A program made the position numbers and the translations under genes. The notes under the pieces are model-generated. The model did not search any database. It saw only the letters and a list, made by a program, of their open reading frames with translations, and was not told where the DNA came from. A stretch of 64,000 nucleotides of DNA, taken from the NCBI GenBank assembly GCA_964019695.1, contig OZ026530.1, positions 40,360,944 to 40,424,943 on the forward strand. The letters are read 5' to 3'. This DNA is from Loripinus fragilis (Eukaryota > Mollusca > Bivalvia > Lucinida > Lucinidae). Below are positions 53,068 through 63,947 of the stretch, in pieces; position 1 is the stretch's first letter; each line of letters starts with the position of its first letter.

Positions 53068-55353
53068 AATAGTAAGTGAGTATGATCAGGAAATACCACA
53101 ATCACAAACTGCAGACAACCCCGTGGCACCGCGAGGAAGAGCCGCTCAACCATCACGAGACACCAGGAAGACAAATTAAGCAAAGCAATCAGCTCTCTCT
53201 TCCCCATCAAGATGATTGCAATACTAGAATGGACATAAAGCAACGTACAACAATACATAGTCCAATTACAGACTCCCACAATGGGAGTAACAATAAACAA
53301 AAAGTCAACAACAACAGAACCACCGCCTTAGAACGGACAGCAGCCTAAGCCACTGGGGGGCTTAAATGCATTTTACTGGTACCAAATCTTCGCCCTAGAT
53401 TCTGCTATTGTTTAAGTACAAGAAATATTCAGCTCGCATGGAGGCCATCTAACTAATGCAATGTATCATCATGGAAAACACTCTAATCAAATTAACACTC
53501 CATGATGAAACAAAGAAAAGGGCTCATGACTCACAGGTAGTCAGAGCTAAAGAAAACCTCAAGTTGAGCCACGGTGGGTCCAGCTACAGATAAGCATCAG
53601 GCACCAACCCACTGATTAAAGCTTTACGTCAGAGCCGTCATAGAGTCTGCGGCCTGACCCACCGTCGTGCAATTAAAGAGGAAACCATAGCTATAAACGT
53701 TGATTGGGTTTAAAACTAGGCATGCAGACTGTCGCATGATATCCAAATTATATCCAACCCTTATATAACGTTTTACTATCTTTTTGAATTGATCACTAAA
53801 ATTAGGTTTTCCAACAATTCGTTTGAATTTATAGACTAAATCACCGTAAAATATAGGTTCTGATATGCCTTGTTGCAGAAGAGTTTTTAACCCAATGTTG
53901 TATTTAACAATTAACTCTGAGTGTCTGTAGTAGAATTTAGAAAATGCTTTTCGAATTTTATGATATCTATAACCTTGTTTTAATAATTTAGCAGTTAAAA
54001 ATAAGTTTCTGTTGTTGAAGTCATCAACATTAGAGCACACTCTAGCAAAACGAATAAGCTGAGAAATATATACACCGTAGGAAGGAGAGCGAGGAACATC
54101 TCCATCAAGAAATGGGAAATTTACTTTTTCAAAATTAAAATCATCCCGTTTATCATAAATTTTAGAAGAAACTATGCCATTTGTTATTGACAAGTTCAAG
54201 TCCAAAAATGGAGCTTCAGTATCAGAAGAATTTGCCTTATTTAACTGAAGTTCAGTGGGATATATCTGACCTACCATTTGTTCAAAATAACGATTATCAA
54301 TATTAAGTAAGTCATCTAAATATCTGGAGGTAGAGTTAAAAGCTTCAATAATATCAGCTTGATTATTGTCTGACAGAGATAACATAAAGTCTCTCTCATA
54401 TCAAAACAAAAACAAATCTGCAACAAGAGGAGCACAATTAGTACCCATTGGAATACCTACAATTTGTCTATATAATTTTGAGCCAAATCTTATAAATATA
54501 TTGTCCAAAAGATAATGGAGCGCATCACACATTTTCTGACATGACCACAATTTATATCGTTTAGGTTGTTCAGAACTAAAAAAGGCATTTTTATCATTAC
54601 AAGCCAAATAAAGTAAGCCCTCTCTGTTAAATGTTTGTTCCATTAATTCCGTTAGTTTTTCTTTAATTAGATTATGAGGCAATGTAGTATAGAGAGTAGA
54701 GAAATCATATGTAGACAAACCAGATGCTAGAAAACCTCTAGACTTCAATTTATTAAGAATTTCACCTGAATTTTAAATAGACCAAAATAAATTTTTACCG
54801 TTTCTTTCATAAACTTTTGTGCAATATTTAATGACATGGTTTTTAATCGCAGTGAGGCAAGAAGTCAAAAGAATAGACAACTCAGTAGCTGTACATGCAC
54901 TAGAATTAGCAATAAAACGTGACTTATAGGGTCGTTTATGAAGTTTAGGTAACCAGTATAACGTAGGAAGCTTGCTATGGTCCTGATCAACAAACAACCC
55001 AAACTCAGCTGCAATATGGCATCGATGCCTATCAACGATAGACGTCTCATCAAGCCTGTTATGTTCATATGTTTTGGCAGTGCTAAGTTCTTGCTTTAGG
55101 TCTTTTTCAAACGACCACAATATTGTTAGCAGCCTTATCTGCGGGGGCCAAAACAAACTTCCTATGGAATTCCTGGATCCCTTTCTTCAAGTGTCTAAAA
55201 CTGAATTTAGGTTTAGGTGGTAGAAGATCTAAATTGTTGCAATAAAATGAAATTCTACCATCAATGATTTTAAAAATATTTAGTTTCCAACTATTTAAGG
55301 CATTAGACTCAACATGCTCTCGTTTACACCAGCGATTACAAAAATCTTGTAAA
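53068..55353 (-). mobile_element. Penelope-like retroelement, about 2.3 kb
   Basis: Boundaries follow from the interrupted MITE; TAAAA at about 53059-53063 and 55354-55358 may be the target duplication. The minus strand carries an RT gene and then about 550 bp of 3' sequence ending GATCATACTCACTTA, the same end as the fragments at 18194 and 20115. No GIY-YIG endonuclease was recognised downstream. A CTCCCATTGTGGGAG palindrome lies in the 3' part (53272-53286). Penelope assignment rests on RT motif style. Confidence 0.75.
53624..55350 (-). pseudogene. Penelope-like reverse transcriptase, inactivated
   Basis: Reading the minus strand, the N-terminal part (about 55350-55115) contains FRHLKKGIQEFHRKFVLAPA and DKAANNIVVV. 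A frameshift near 55110 follows, then LPTLYWLPKLHKRPYKSRFI (finger region, about 54945). An in-frame TAA at about 54772 precedes STYDFSTLYTTLPH (motif A, Asp) and IVGIPMGTNCAPLVADLFLF (motif B). An in-frame TGA at about 54399 replaces the residue before YERDF. YLDDLL, the catalytic YxDD, is intact at about 54310, and the thumb region ends TVGQAADSMTALT. Apart from one frameshift and two stops the frame is well preserved, suggesting fairly recent inactivation. The 3' neighbour on the minus strand is the shared untranslated end. Confidence 0.9.
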
Positions 55354-55441
55354 AGTCAGCAGATGATAACAAAGGTCTCGAAAAATAGTCAGCGTGCAAA
55401 GAGTTAATCACATGTAGGCTTATTGAAATTATTCATGGTGC

Positions 55442-55512
55442 TGTATTTGTTACATAATGTATCCAGTTGTGCACAAAATCAAGAATAAAGACAAAGAAAT
55501 TAGAAAAAAATC
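55442..55512 (-). mobile_element. SINE body without head
   Basis: Minus strand TTTCTTTGTCTTTATTCTTG and ATTTTGTGCACAACTGG, then TATGTAACAAATACAG, match the body of the SINE at 41694-41885. Confidence 0.65.
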
Positions 55513-55770
55513 CATTATTCGTGTGAGGGTAGGATAGAAAAATCTGTCCATCGGGATCTCCGTTTGTCATCACTCGGCCTCATGATAGATTCTTATAATA
55601 TCATAATCCTACCTACCTGTTTTTGTTACGTCTTACTTCCAAACGTTGGACGTTAGAACGAGATTGATCGACGTATCTGTCAACAGACGACCGATCTTCC
55701 GTCTTTTATATAATCAGTTGAAGCTATACCATGTCAATGGTCAGGAGAAAGTCTGTCCTTTTAATAAGAT

Positions 55771-56180
55771 GACCAATGCCTCTGTATCGGTTGTTCAGTA
55801 GACATTGGCTTATGAAGCAAGAAAGTAAAGCAGGGTCGTTCAATAAATTTCTCAATATGGAGCTTCACAAGATGACCAGTGCTTTTGTATCGCTTGTAAC
55901 AGTAGGCCGTTGCTTATAAAACCAGAATAGAAGCCAGGGTCGTTCAATAAAATTCTGAATAAGGAATTTTACAAGAAGACCCATGCCTTTGTATCGCTTC
56001 TAACGGAAAGCAATTGCTTTCAAAAATCAGAAAGTAAAACAGGATCGTTCATCAGTTTCTCACTAAGAAGCTTAACAAGACGACCAATACCTCTGTACAT
56101 GTTCCAGTTGTTATAGTAGACAGTTGCTAATAAAGCCAGAAAAGGGTAGTTCAATAAATTTCTGAACAAGGAGATTTACC
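55771..56180. repeat. 104-bp tandem array, 4 copies
   Basis: GACCARTGCYTYTGTATCGC recurs at 55771, 55874, 55978 and 56082 (spacings 103-104), each with GGGTCGTTCAATAAATTTCT and AGCTTMACAAGA segments. Confidence 0.9.
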
Positions 56181-56264
56181 AATTACATTGTCAAGAGCTT
56201 TTTGTGGGTTTCTAAGATAGTTATCAGTGGTCCCCTTTGCAAGGAAACCTGATTTCATTGCATG

Positions 56265-56335
56265 CGAGCAACAAAGGTGCTGACCAGCATGCGCATCCAC
56301 GCAGTCTGATCAGCGCCTTTGGTATTCACTCTAGC
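56265..56335. repeat. Short dispersed repeat (GCGCATCCACGCAGTC)
   Basis: CAAAGGTGCTGACCAGCATG...GTCTGATCAGCGCCTTTG, matching 46005-46062. Confidence 0.6.
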
Positions 56336-56439
56336 TAAACTTCCTAAAATCCGAAATTCGATACTGTAAAACACTTATTTTAGCATCATCAAAATTTGTC
56401 GATTTTTAAAAAACAAACAAAACAAAACTAGAACTGTTT

Positions 56440-57935
56440 TTTTTTTCTACAAAAAACAACAACAGATGTCTCCCCCTTTGATGTCAGAAAGGTCCAAATG
56501 TCATTAGGTGCAATTTCAAACTGAAATACTAGGGGTGGGGTCAAAAGGTAAAAAAAAATCTAAAAGAAGTCATGTTATATATCAAATTAAAGGAAATGGA
56601 GCATATATCACCATTCAAGTACACATTCTGTTCTTACACACACCCTCGGCCCCTGTGGTGGGGTCAAAAGGTCAAAACGTTTATTCTGAAAGTAGTCATG
56701 TTGCATATCAAACTAAAGGGAAATGAGGGTAGAGCACCATGCAAGCACATATTCTGTCCTTACCCGCACACTCGTCCGGTTGGGTCGGGTCAATTTTTGG
56801 CGACTTTTAAAGAACAAGCTAAAATTGCTTTTCTACAAAAAACAGATGCCCCCGCCCCCTTTTGTGTCAGAGAGGTCCAAAATGTCGTTAAATGCAATTT
56901 CAAACTGAAATACTAGGGGTGGGGTCAAAAGGTCAAACAGTTTTTAAAGAAGTCATGTTGCATATCAAATTAAAGGGAATGGAGCATAAATCACCATTCA
57001 AGCTCACATTCTGTTCTAACACACACCCTCGGCCACTGGGGTGGGATCAAAAGGTGAGAACGTTGTTTTTTTCTGAAATTAGTCATGTTACATATCATAT
57101 TAAAGGGAACGGAGCATAGAGCATCATGCATACACAGATTCTGTTCTTACATACGCCATCGGCCGCCAGGGGTTGGATCAATGGGTCAAATCAATTTTAA
57201 ACAGCCATTTTGCATATCATATTAAAAGGAATAGAGCACCATGCAAGCAAATAGTATGTCCTTACACACACAATCGACCCCTGTGGTGGGGTAAAAATTT
57301 CAAAGCGTTTTTTTTTCTGAGAGTAGTATTGCTGCATATCAAGTTAAAGGGAAATGAGCGAAGAGCACCATACAAGCGCATATTCTGTCCGTACACACAC
57401 ACTCGTCCCGTGGGGTTGGGTCAAAAGGTCAAAACTTTGTTTTCTAATCGTGGTCATGTTGCATATCAAATTAAAGGGAAAGAAGTACAGACAAAAATAG
57501 ATGCAAAAACTTTGACCTTACTCACACCCCTAGTCTCTGGGTCAGGTTGTTTGGCAGATATTGAAATTGTACAATTAAACACACACACACTCGTCCCTTG
57601 GGGTGAAAATGTGGTCATGCTGCATAGCAAATTAAAGGGAAAGAAGTACAGACCAAAAATAGAAGCAAAAACTTTGACCTTACACACACCCCTAGTCTCT
57701 GGGTCGGCTTGTGTGGCAGATATTGAAATTGTACAGATAAGCACACACACGCTCGTCCCGTGGGGTCGGATCAAAAGGTCGAAACTTTGTTTTCTATAAA
57801 TGTGGTCATGCTGCATATCAAATTAAAGGGAAAGAAGTACAGACCAAAATAGATGCAAAAACTTTGACCTTACACACACCCCTAATCTCTGGGTCAGCTT
57901 GTGCGGCAGATAATGAAATTGTACAGATAAGTATA
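56440..57935. mobile_element. pearl-like array with GGGGTCAAAAGGTC motif
   Basis: Irregular tandem units carry GTCATGTTGCATATCAAATT, AAAGGGAAATGAGC, CACCATGCAAGCACATATTC, CACACACCCTCGGCCCCTGG and GGGGTCAAAAGGTCAAAAC. In the right half a second unit type appears (GAAGTACAGACAAAAATAGA, CTTTGACCTTACACACACCC). Frames such as 57173-57799 are repeat read-through. Ends not resolved. Confidence 0.65.
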
Positions 57936-57939
57936 TTTG

Positions 57940-58320
57940 GTTTTTGAACTAAGTACTAAAATAGTTGACAGGCTTTTAATTATGATCTGTTTGATACCCA
58001 AGTTGAACTTCGTTGTTGGCGAAACACCTATAACTTTCTTATATATAAATGACTGGACAAAAATGCAAAGTGTGTGCATTTGATCGTAAGGAAAATATTG
58101 GTTATAAAACAGTGAGAATTTGCGAAAAAATAAAACTCATTTTCTTTTCTCGAGATGACTACTTTCAGATATTTTAGTGCGGCACGATCGTAAATTTGAC
58201 GTCATTTATAGCCATTTATGACTTCATAATTGCAAAAAAATATGTTACTCTACAACATAGAATCCATTTTGCCACTCACGATAATACACTAGCGTTTAAT
58301 TTATTAAGTAGCGAAATGTT
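57940..58320. other. No gene seen
   Basis: AT-rich, no coding signal. Confidence 0.4.
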
Positions 58321-58324
58321 TGAT

Positions 58325-58460
58325 ACTATGGGATCCTTCATTAGTGTTCAATTATTATTTATGTATTAAACGATTTGAGAAAAAGAGATAAAATGCTAGG
58401 CTTTGTTGAACATGTTATCGCCTTTTCGAAACGAGTTTGATAATCTGCTTTCCTATCTGT
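58325..58460. mobile_element. Diverged copy of the GAGTTGAG/GATAAAATGC foldback family
   Basis: TTAAACGATTTGAGAAAAAG, AGATAAAATGCTAGGC and ACGAGTTTGATAA correspond to the 17975 and 24190 elements. Confidence 0.6.
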
Positions 58461-58513
58461 TTTCACATTGTATCGGGTGTTAACTGTATCTGTCTGTGTT
58501 TTGGGGTTTTAGA

Positions 58514-58702
58514 TTAACATTCTGCTCGTTTCATCGAATAGAGCAGAATATTTGTCTAGTCGGTACTAGCATTAACAAAGGTTGTGCAGTATATTATTAC
58601 TCAGTCGTCATGCACGGACTGAGAATAATCACGTATTTGTGTACGAAGTGTCGTGAAAAATCAGTTCTAAGGCGGCTTCACAGACGTGAGCAACACACAA
58701 AA
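58514..58702 (+). repeat. 189-bp direct repeat, copy 1
   Basis: TTAACATTCTGCTCGTTTCA to GAGCAACACACAAAA, repeated at 63422-63610 with about four substitutions and no indels. It contains an inner inverted repeat ATTCTGCTC...GAGCAGAAT. A frame from 58496 to 58759 covers it, but the start is not an ATG in good context and the second copy is not open in the same way. Confidence 0.95.
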
Positions 58703-59009
58703 AGCAAAGGACGTCGGTCTATATTTCTGGAGTATGAAGATTTCATGGCATCGACCTAAAATATTACAGCAGACAGAACGAGATGAACAAGTTGACTTCT
58801 ACAGAATTAAAAAGATAAGTGACACTCAAAAAATTATTTTGTGAATTATATGGTAGTAAAAGTGCGTCTGTCGCATCTGCAGATATACCTCAAAAGGTAA
58901 ATGCGTTCAATGTGTAGAAGATGGCATTTTCAAAAAATAGTTGATTGCGAAAGAAATCTAAACCATTATTGAACGGTACAAGGAGATGAAGAATTTAGCG
59001 AAAGGTACA

Positions 59010-59490
59010 TTTTTATCTGAGACGCCTTTAAACGGAGAATGTTGTACACTACAGAGCAAATAAAAATAACGCAACAAACTACATATTTATTATGAAAGAA
59101 TATACCAGGATAACACGATCATATTTTCAAACATGTTCGCGTATATAGACGTCAAGAGAACGCTATAAAATTTTCTCTGAAACGCTCAAAAGCGGAGAAT
59201 GTTGTATAATATAGAGCAAATAAAAAATAACGCAACACACTACATACGCATTATGAAAGAATATACCAGAGATATCACGTCATGGTTTCAAACATGTTCA
59301 CCTATATAGACGTCAAGAGCAAGCTATACATGTTTATCTGAAACGCTCAAAAGCGGAGAATGTTGTTTAATATAGAGCAAATAAAAAATAATGCAACACA
59401 CTACATACACATTATGAAAGAATATACCAGGGATATCACGATCATAGTTTCAAACAAGCGTCAAGAGCAGGCTATACAGCCTCATGAAAT
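59010..59490. repeat. 160-bp tandem array, about 3 copies
   Basis: CGGAGAATGTTGT at 59033, 59193 and 59354. Each unit has AGAGCAAATAAAAAATAACG, CACACTACATACRCATTATG and ATATAGACGTCAAGAG. Confidence 0.92.
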
Positions 59491-59515
59491 GGGCGGCATT
59501 TGCTGGTTTTGCAAA

Positions 59516-59516
<1 letters not shown>

Positions 59517-59560
<44 letters not shown>

Positions 59561-59562
59561 TA
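59517..59562. repeat. (AAT)n microsatellite
   Basis: Nearly perfect AAT run of about 14 units. Confidence 0.95.
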
Positions 59563-59599
59563 GCAATAATAAAATCATGCAGTAAACGATGGAATCAAT

Positions 59600-61000
59600 C
59601 ACAGTTTTACATCTAACGTTCTTACATTTCAGTTACCAATAATTGGAACAACGACAGGTTATTAGAATCCACATTGGCTAGAAAGTAGTTGACGATTATT
59701 TACATCAGGAGGTCGCCAGTGATGGGGAGGATCAGAAACACATTTGAAGAGCTCAATCCAAGTCAGAAATGGAAATTTGAAAGTTCATATTTAATGCACA
59801 TTGTAAAGATAAGTACAGAAAGTAGTTTTTTCTTGTTTTCATCAGATAGACATTTCAGATATAAAGATTTTTTTAAGATGTGAAGCTTGGCGCTATACAA
59901 AGGCTGGTAGTACAGATCAGTTAGATCATGAGAGACGATAACGAAAGTGGGTGGATTGGCAGAGAGTAAGTAAAGATGAATCCCCATGAAATAGGCTAAA
60001 TATTAAATATAAATAGATGCATGGTCATATTAGTATTTTATGTTGGTTATAGAAGAGGATTACACTCTATCTATCTATTTGCTGTACTGATCCAGACAAA
60101 TACTGTTGTTGTCGTTTTGTTTGTTTTTTTGCCGGAAAGTGCTTATCTGTAAAGAGGTCATACAGTAATAAAACAAACCAGAGATCCACTGGTTACTATC
60201 TTAGAAATGTATTCTTAAAAATTGAAACGTAGCCTCATGCTATAAATACTCTAAAAAACAAGGCACAAAGCATAGATTAGTACTGGATTGTAATAGCATA
60301 AGCGGTAATTTGCATAAATCCAAGTTTAAAAAAAAGTTGCAAGATAACAGGACAACAACTTCAAAATGATATTTCATGAGCTAATTTGAAAATGGTGAGG
60401 CTTATATTAACCGCATGGATAAAGCTCAGTCAAATGGAACGGCCTCCACTTTCTCGTGGCCAGACGCAGGTAAGGAAGCATTTTACATACATAATTTACT
60501 GGAATTGGCGAGCATTGGTCAAATATTGTGGAAAGTTTTAATAGTGAGTTTGTTATGGTGGTAAACGGTCAAAGAATACGTGCATTTGTAAGCGACTTGT
60601 TTTGTGGAATCAAAGCTATAACGATTCATGCATTGAAAACGGGTAGGTTTATGTATGATGAAAGGTGGAGAAAATGTTAAAGATAATCAAAGAAAGGAGA
60701 TTTCAATTAGAAACCTAAAGTTATCAGAGGGTACGAGCAGAAATCGCTGCATCCACAGTAGAATATATGTTAGAGCCATGTCAGTTAAAGGTAAGCTTGT
60801 TAGAATAAAAATGAGTCATAAAAACTTAGACTATGAGTATCAAAAGAGAATACTGCATTCGATTCTGAATTATTTGCAAAATAAAAACGGCGGTGCTTAT
60901 GTTGGCTATGCTGATATGGACAATGTTATAAGTAGTGAGACAAAGTGAAAATATCCAGTTACTCTTGCAGTTTTAATCGATTTCCCCGAATGTGGAATTT
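59600..61000. other. No gene supported
   Basis: A 97-codon plus frame (60655-60948) is the longest; it is basic and has no motif I recognise. No repeat structure is apparent, so this is one of the few apparently unique stretches. Confidence 0.35.
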
Positions 61001-61009
61001 CATTGGTTA

Positions 61010-62110
61010 TTTCCAAAGGTAAGAATATATATCATAGGAGCAGTAGATTTATGTGGGAAGAGCAAACATTACTCATAAGAGAGAGCTCTAAAAATCGGTT
61101 GGAGACTAGGTCACATGTAATTTCCCTAGAAGAGGTAACAAGAAGTTCCCCAGAAGTGGAAAAGGCAGTTATCAAGTATAAGGTAATACTTGAGATTGCC
61201 CAGGAGGTGGAAATGAGTTTCCCAGAAGTGGGAAAGAGGTATTTACTTGGTAGAAGGTTATTTTTAAAGGTGAGAATATATATCATCAGAGCTGTAGATT
61301 CATGTGGGAAGAGTAAACATTCCTCATAAGAGAGCTTTCAAAATCGGTTGGTGACTAGGTCACATGTCATTTCCCAAGAAAAGGAAACATGAAGTTCCCC
61401 TGAAGTGGAAAAAGGTATTTATCTTGCATAAGGTAATAATTGAGATTGCCCAGGAGGTGGAAACGAGTTCCCAGGAAGTGGGAACAAGGTATTAATCTGG
61501 TAGAAGGTTATTTCTAAAGGTAAGAAAACATAACATAGTACCTCATAAGAGAACTCTAAAAATCTGTTGGTGACCAGGTCACATGTCATTTCCTAGAAGT
61601 GGAAATATGAAGTTCCCCTGGAAGTGGAAAAAGGTATTTATCTGGTATAAGGTACTAATTGAGATTTCTCAGGAAGTGGAAGCGAATTCCACAGAAGTGA
61701 GAAAAGGGTATTTACCTGGTAGAAGGTAATAATTGAGATTTCCCCGGAAGTGGAAATGAGTTCCCTGGAAGTGGAAAATTGTATTTAACTGGTAGAAGGT
61801 AATAATTGAGATTTCCCCGGAAATGGAAACGAGTTTCCCTGAAGTGGGAAAAGGGTATTTACCTGGTAGAAGGTAATAATTGAGATGTCTCCGGAAGTGG
61901 AAATGAGTTCCCCGGAAGTGGAAAATGGTATAATGCCTGGTAGAAGGTAACAATTGAGATTTCCCAGGAGTGGAAACAAACTCCCCGGAAGTGGAGAAAG
62001 GTGTTTACCTGGTAGATGGTAATAATTGAGATTTCCCAGGAAGGGGAAAAAGTTATATACCCGCAAACAGATAATACCTGAGATTTTCCCGGAAGTGGAA
62101 GTCAGGTTGA
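61010..62110. repeat. 73-bp tandem array with TTCCCCGGAAGTGG motif and larger insert units
   Basis: GAGATTTCCCCGGAAGTGGA-type segments occur near 61735, 61808, 61882, 61955 and 62028, spaced 73-74 bp, each with TACCTGGTAGAAGGTAATAA. In the left half, longer units of about 250 bp (from about 61018, 61268 and 61515) add AAGGTRAGAATATATATCAT and TCGGTTGGTGACTAGGTCAC. Frames on both strands follow the repeat. Probably another pearl-like array; no GACG tract found. Confidence 0.85.
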
Positions 62111-62189
62111 AAATGCAGACTGAAGGGCTTAATTTTTTAAAGGTGCAAAAGTCTCTGAGAGCAAAATCAATGAGCAAATGCCGAAGTCT

Positions 62190-63360
62190 CACATGAAAAT
62201 AAGAGTAGACTTTTAAACAACGAAGTATTGGGATTTTAGTATGGTTTTGAAAGAAAAAATGTCCTCCATATGAACAAAGACGGGGGAGTAAATATGGTTG
62301 TATAGAGCAGTATTTAGAAGATAAAATATGAGGTCAATGTTTATTACAATAACAAGAAAATGAAGTCACTCATAAAAAATCAGGAGTAGAAAAAGTGTTT
62401 TTCAATATATCGACATGGTGGTAAATTTCGTGACATTATCAAAATTAAAATGTCAGTAAAAAGGATATGGTATAGTTTTAATGAGATATGCGTTTATTTA
62501 AATCAGAGAAAGGAGAAAATTATATTGGCTGATATATAGGATCACAAACAAATGACAAGTTCAGTGTATATTATAACGTAGATACAAATAAGTTAATTCC
62601 AGATGGATTCCCAGTATAGAAGTTGCCCGAATTTTAGCTGAGTATCAGAGTTAGCAAAAGGGGAACTGTTTAGTATAAAGATATGGCAGTTTGTTGTACT
62701 TTAAGGGTTTTTGACCAGCCGTCTGCACCTGATTGTCTAATTTGAATAGATGATACATTTAGCAAAACAAATTAAATAAATAAGTAAATGAAATGAGTAC
62801 CAGATAAAGTCAATTGTATCAGACAAAGAGCAAAGGGGCATATAAACAATGATATTTTTGGAAAATAAATTTTAGACTTCAACATGATTGCAATTAAAAT
62901 AAGAATAATATGTATTGACAATAAGGCTATTTTTATATGGCTATTTGTTTTCATTTATTGCAAGTATTGGCTCAATCAGAAACATACAACAGCATCCGTT
63001 TTTGACAAAGCGATTTAGCAGTCAACACATTGTGTCCTGAAGCAAGCAGAACTACAGATAAGTACACGTATACCGCGTGTTGTATGAACTGTTTATCATA
63101 TTGTGTTATCAACTATTATGGTAACATCTAAGCTTAATCTAAACGCCAATGTTGTAAGAAAAATAGCACACAGGTGCATATTTCAAGATATATGGCATAC
63201 TTATGCAGCCCAATTCGGTGGAAGTCACCTGACAGTAAAATATGTACGTTGAAGATGTTAAGCATTACAGAGGTCATGTCTATGTGAGGCATTGTGATTT
63301 GACTTAACATGAAACGTAATTAGAATCTATACAAAATTTTGTCGCTCTCTAACATTTGTA
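62190..63360. other. No gene seen
   Basis: AT-rich; short frames only and no repeat architecture. Confidence 0.4.
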
Positions 63361-63367
63361 ATTTCTA

Positions 63368-63425
63368 AGCACGCCAACATGCAAACTGTGTTTGTTTTCT
63401 TTGTTAGAGTAAAGAATAGACTTAA
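63368..63425 (+). repeat. 58-bp direct repeat, copy 1
   Basis: AGCACGCCAACATGCAAACT to AGAATAGACTTAAC, repeated at 63890-63947 with about two or three changes. It abuts the 189-bp repeat copy. Confidence 0.9.
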
Positions 63426-63610
63426 CATTCTGCTCGTTTCATCGAATAGAGCAGAATATTTGTCTAGTCGGTACTAGCATTAACAAAGGTTGTGCAGTAT
63501 ATTATGACTCAGTCGTCATGCACGGACGGAGAATAATCAGGTATTTGTGAACGAAGTGTCGTGAAAAATCAGTTCTAAGGCGGCTTCACAGACGTGAGCA
63601 ACACACAAAA
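63422..63610 (+). repeat. 189-bp direct repeat, copy 2
   Basis: Same sequence as 58514-58702 with TATTAC/TATGAC, ACTGAG/ACGGAG, TCACG/TCAGG and TGTAC/TGAAC differences. Confidence 0.95.
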
Positions 63611-63889
63611 TTTTGTTTAGATTCGAGCAAGAGAACTTGCCGTGATGATTTACACGTCGTCATTGCTATGTGGTATACTGCACTGTTTAAAATCACAGCA
63701 AGTTTTCACCAAACAAAAAATAGAAAGTTTGGTGTCATGTGGGCTGGACGGCAGGTACTTCAGCAATGAGAAGATCTAAGTGTTAAGTAAGCTGTGTTAC
63801 TGGCAGGACTTTTACAGGCACTTCTTAAATAGATCTCATCAAGGTCTACAACGTCCTTCCATGTCACGCTGCTCATTTGCTCACATTAA

Positions 63890-63947
63890 AGCACGCCAAC
63901 ATGCAAACTGTTTTTGTTTTCTTTGTTAGAGTAAAGAATAGACCTAA
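63890..63947 (+). repeat. 58-bp direct repeat, copy 2
   Basis: AGCACGCCAACATGCAAACT to AGAATAGACCTAAAC; see 63368-63425. Confidence 0.9.

Larger units (their letters stand above)
52951..55408. mobile_element. piggyBac-like MITE split by the Penelope-like element
   Basis: The left part (52951-53067) has the core TAGTTTGAACCCAGC...ATACAGACCATTTGA. The right part (55354-55408) has GTCAGCAGATGATAAC and ends GCGTGCAAAGAG|TTAA. The two halves join into the structure seen at 44063-44279. Confidence 0.65.

Noticed and set aside
53076..53348. Plus-strand host gene of 90 codons
   Set aside because: It lies antisense in the 3' region of the Penelope-like element and recurs as dispersed fragments, one of which has stops in this frame.
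57173..57799. 208-codon plus-strand open frame
   Set aside because: It runs through the pearl-like tandem array with the same peptide blocks repeating, and has no domain signal.
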